Assembly (NCBI GenBank): GCA_937124505.1 | Contig: CAKZKV010000062.1 | Span: 1-15,513 of the forward strand | Direction: 5' to 3' | Source: an uncultured Alphaproteobacteria bacterium | GTDB taxonomy: Bacteria; Pseudomonadota; Alphaproteobacteria; Micavibrionales; Micavibrionaceae | DNA length: 15,513 nt | In this document: positions 14,345-15,513 of the stretch, one piece after another | Numbering within the stretch: position 1 is the first letter of the stretch | Layout of the letters: each line of letters opens with the position of its first letter | The notes under the pieces: generated by a model | What the model was told of the DNA's origin: nothing | Seen by the model: only the letters and a program-made list of their open reading frames with translations | Database searches by the model: none | Made by a program: the position numbers and the translations under genes

Positions 14345-15475
14345 ATGAAACGGATTTTGTTAGGAATGGGACTTCTGGTGGTGGGTGTGAGCCTGTCTTC
14401 AATGGCGCTCGCGCAAGCGGAGGGCGGCGCGTGCAGCGGCGACAAGAAAGCCTATAGCGGCGACGGAGCAGCGCATACGGAATTCACCTGTAACGGCTCC
14501 GAATACCGCCGGACGTTCAGCGTGGACAGTACCACGCCCGCAAACGGGTCTTTCATCGGCGTCAACGAGGAAGCGCCCAAGGCCCCGCTGCATATCGGCG
14601 GAGAGGCGATTATCGGAGAAACAACCGGGCTGGGCTGCGATGCCGACCGAAAGGGCGGATTACGCTGGAACGATTCGGAAAGCACCATCGAGATGTGCGA
14701 TGGGACAGAATGGAGGCTGATTATGGCCGAAACATGTGACAACGCCCCGGCCTTTCCGGCGTTTGAGGACCAGACTAATCTGGCGACATCGACACTGGCC
14801 ACCTCCAACATCGTTTATCTGACGGGGATGGACGCGGGATGTTCTGCTTCTGCCGGGGTAGGCGGGGACGGCAGCCCTGAATTCCGCATTTGTTCGGATT
14901 CCTCATGCTCCAGCGTGGATTTGAGCTGGACGGCCTCCAATACGAGCATGGCCCTGGAAGGCAAATACGTGCAACTTCGCGCCACGAGCAGCGCTTCCGT
15001 GGCGACCGCGCATACCGTGACGTTTACCGCTGGAAGCGTGTCAAGCGACTGGGTGATCTCTACCGGCATGTCGGGTTGTGCGCCAGAGGGAACAGTTTGC
15101 GCGGACGGAACGGTCTATGCGGGCCTCTCGGGAGCCGCGACACCGATGTATGTCACGCGTTGTGATTCTGGGCAGACGTGGAACGGGACGAGCTGTACGG
15201 GCTCGCGGCTCTACCTGTCCTGGAATAACGGGAATTCAACCGGCTATGTTGACACTCCGGTCGCTAATAGTGCAGACGGGCAAAGCATGACAACTATCTT
15301 GGCGGCAACTGATGCGGACTCAAGCATTGCCGGCTTTCAACCCCACCAGGCGGCGGTATATTGTGAGAACCTCTCGCTGCACGGGCACAATGATTGGTAT
15401 TTACCCTCTTGGAATGAGCTTAGTACCATTTCTGCAAACCGAGTGGCCATTGGAAATTTTGCTAGGGCGTGTTGA
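14345..15475 (+). pseudogene. Exported tail-fibre-like Lcl_C protein, truncated in the Lcl_C domain
   Basis: 376 residues as read. A signal peptide (MKRILLGMGLLVVGVSLSSM + ALAQA, about 1-25) is followed by a tail-fibre-like segment (APLHIGGEAIIGETTG, 78-93), a YCDG-type repeat (104-126, GLRWNDSESTIEMCDGTEW), an immunoglobulin-like module (about 150-240, EGKYVQLRATSS ... VSSDWVIST) of a kind common in surface and phage-tail proteins, the cysteine-rich module (245-285, CADGTVYAG) and an Lcl_C domain start (about 288-372, GHNDWYLPSWNELSTIS). Similarity to the upstream paralogue is good up to IGNF, after which only ARAC and a stop follow, so the YWSSTEY half of the domain is lost. The disruption coincides with foreign-looking sequence, probably an insertion. 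It starts 50 nt after the preceding gene, so the two are probably co-transcribed. Confidence 0.75.
15077..15461 (+). repeat. Duplicated Cys-rich + Lcl_C module, copy 2 (cut short)
   Basis: Partner of 12930-13320. Alignment holds to GGAAATTTTG at 15452-15461 (GGGAATTTTG in copy 1) and then ends abruptly, which locates the breakpoint to within a few bases. Confidence 0.8.
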
Positions 15476-15513
15476 CACTAATCATATCAATGATGAGAGC
15501 AAAGTTGATGAAG
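15462..15513. mobile_element. Possible left end of an insertion sequence
   Basis: Beginning right at the breakpoint in the second Lcl_C gene, the sequence reads CTAGGGCGTGTTGACACTAA and runs off the window without resemblance to the paralogue. GGGCGTGTTGACAC resembles terminal repeats that I associate with IS5-family elements of the IS427 group, and CTAG would be a plausible target. No transposase is in view, so family and even IS nature are inference. Confidence 0.35.

Overview
This window looks like part of an alphaproteobacterial chromosome of moderate GC. The main argument is the order proS ... lolC/E - lolD - dnaE on the minus strand, a gene order typical of alphaproteobacteria, together with a short (437-residue) prolyl-tRNA synthetase of the alphaproteobacterial kind. 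The surface-protein style at the right end (YCDGTxW-type repeats, LamG and Lcl_C modules) recalls environmental or predatory lineages such as Micavibrio-like bacteria, but that placement is an inference and could be wrong.

Left part (1-4069, all minus): the N-terminal two thirds of the replicative DNA polymerase III alpha subunit (dnaE, cut by the window edge), preceded by lolD and lolC/E, which overlap by 8 nt and encode the ATPase and permease of the lipoprotein-releasing ABC transporter. The lolD-dnaE gap carries an imperfect palindrome built of ~7-nt units.

Middle (4105-8430): three genes interrupt the usual proS-lol-dnaE neighbourhood: a secreted RTX-type calcium-binding repeat protein with its own terminator, a DUF3137 membrane protein on the plus strand, and a flavodoxin-fold NADPH-dependent FMN reductase that follows proS in a probable operon. 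Upstream of proS lie an 84-nt palindromic repeat element and a small exported protein of unknown function.

Centre (9112-10314): mnmA, the tRNA 2-thiouridylase, carries in frame a 67-nt palindromic repeat that encodes about 23 extra residues in its C-terminal domain. This resembles Rickettsia palindromic elements inserted in genes and is the most interesting single observation here.

Right part (10457-15513, all plus): an accessory, exported-protein region. It starts with a 551-residue secreted protein with a proline-rich stretch and a VPLPA/PEP-CTERM-like C-terminal anchor. It continues with about 400 nt of decayed sequence holding an IS630-family transposase remnant and the tail of a beheaded gene. 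Then comes a tightly packed cluster: a small lipoprotein whose frame is broken at a double poly-C tract (possible phase variation), a 518-residue Lcl_C + LamG surface protein overlapping it by ATGA, and a second Lcl_C protein cut off in mid-domain by foreign sequence that may be an IS end. The cluster is best read as an adhesin or surface-display locus undergoing duplication, slippage and insertion. No tRNA, rRNA or CRISPR array was seen.
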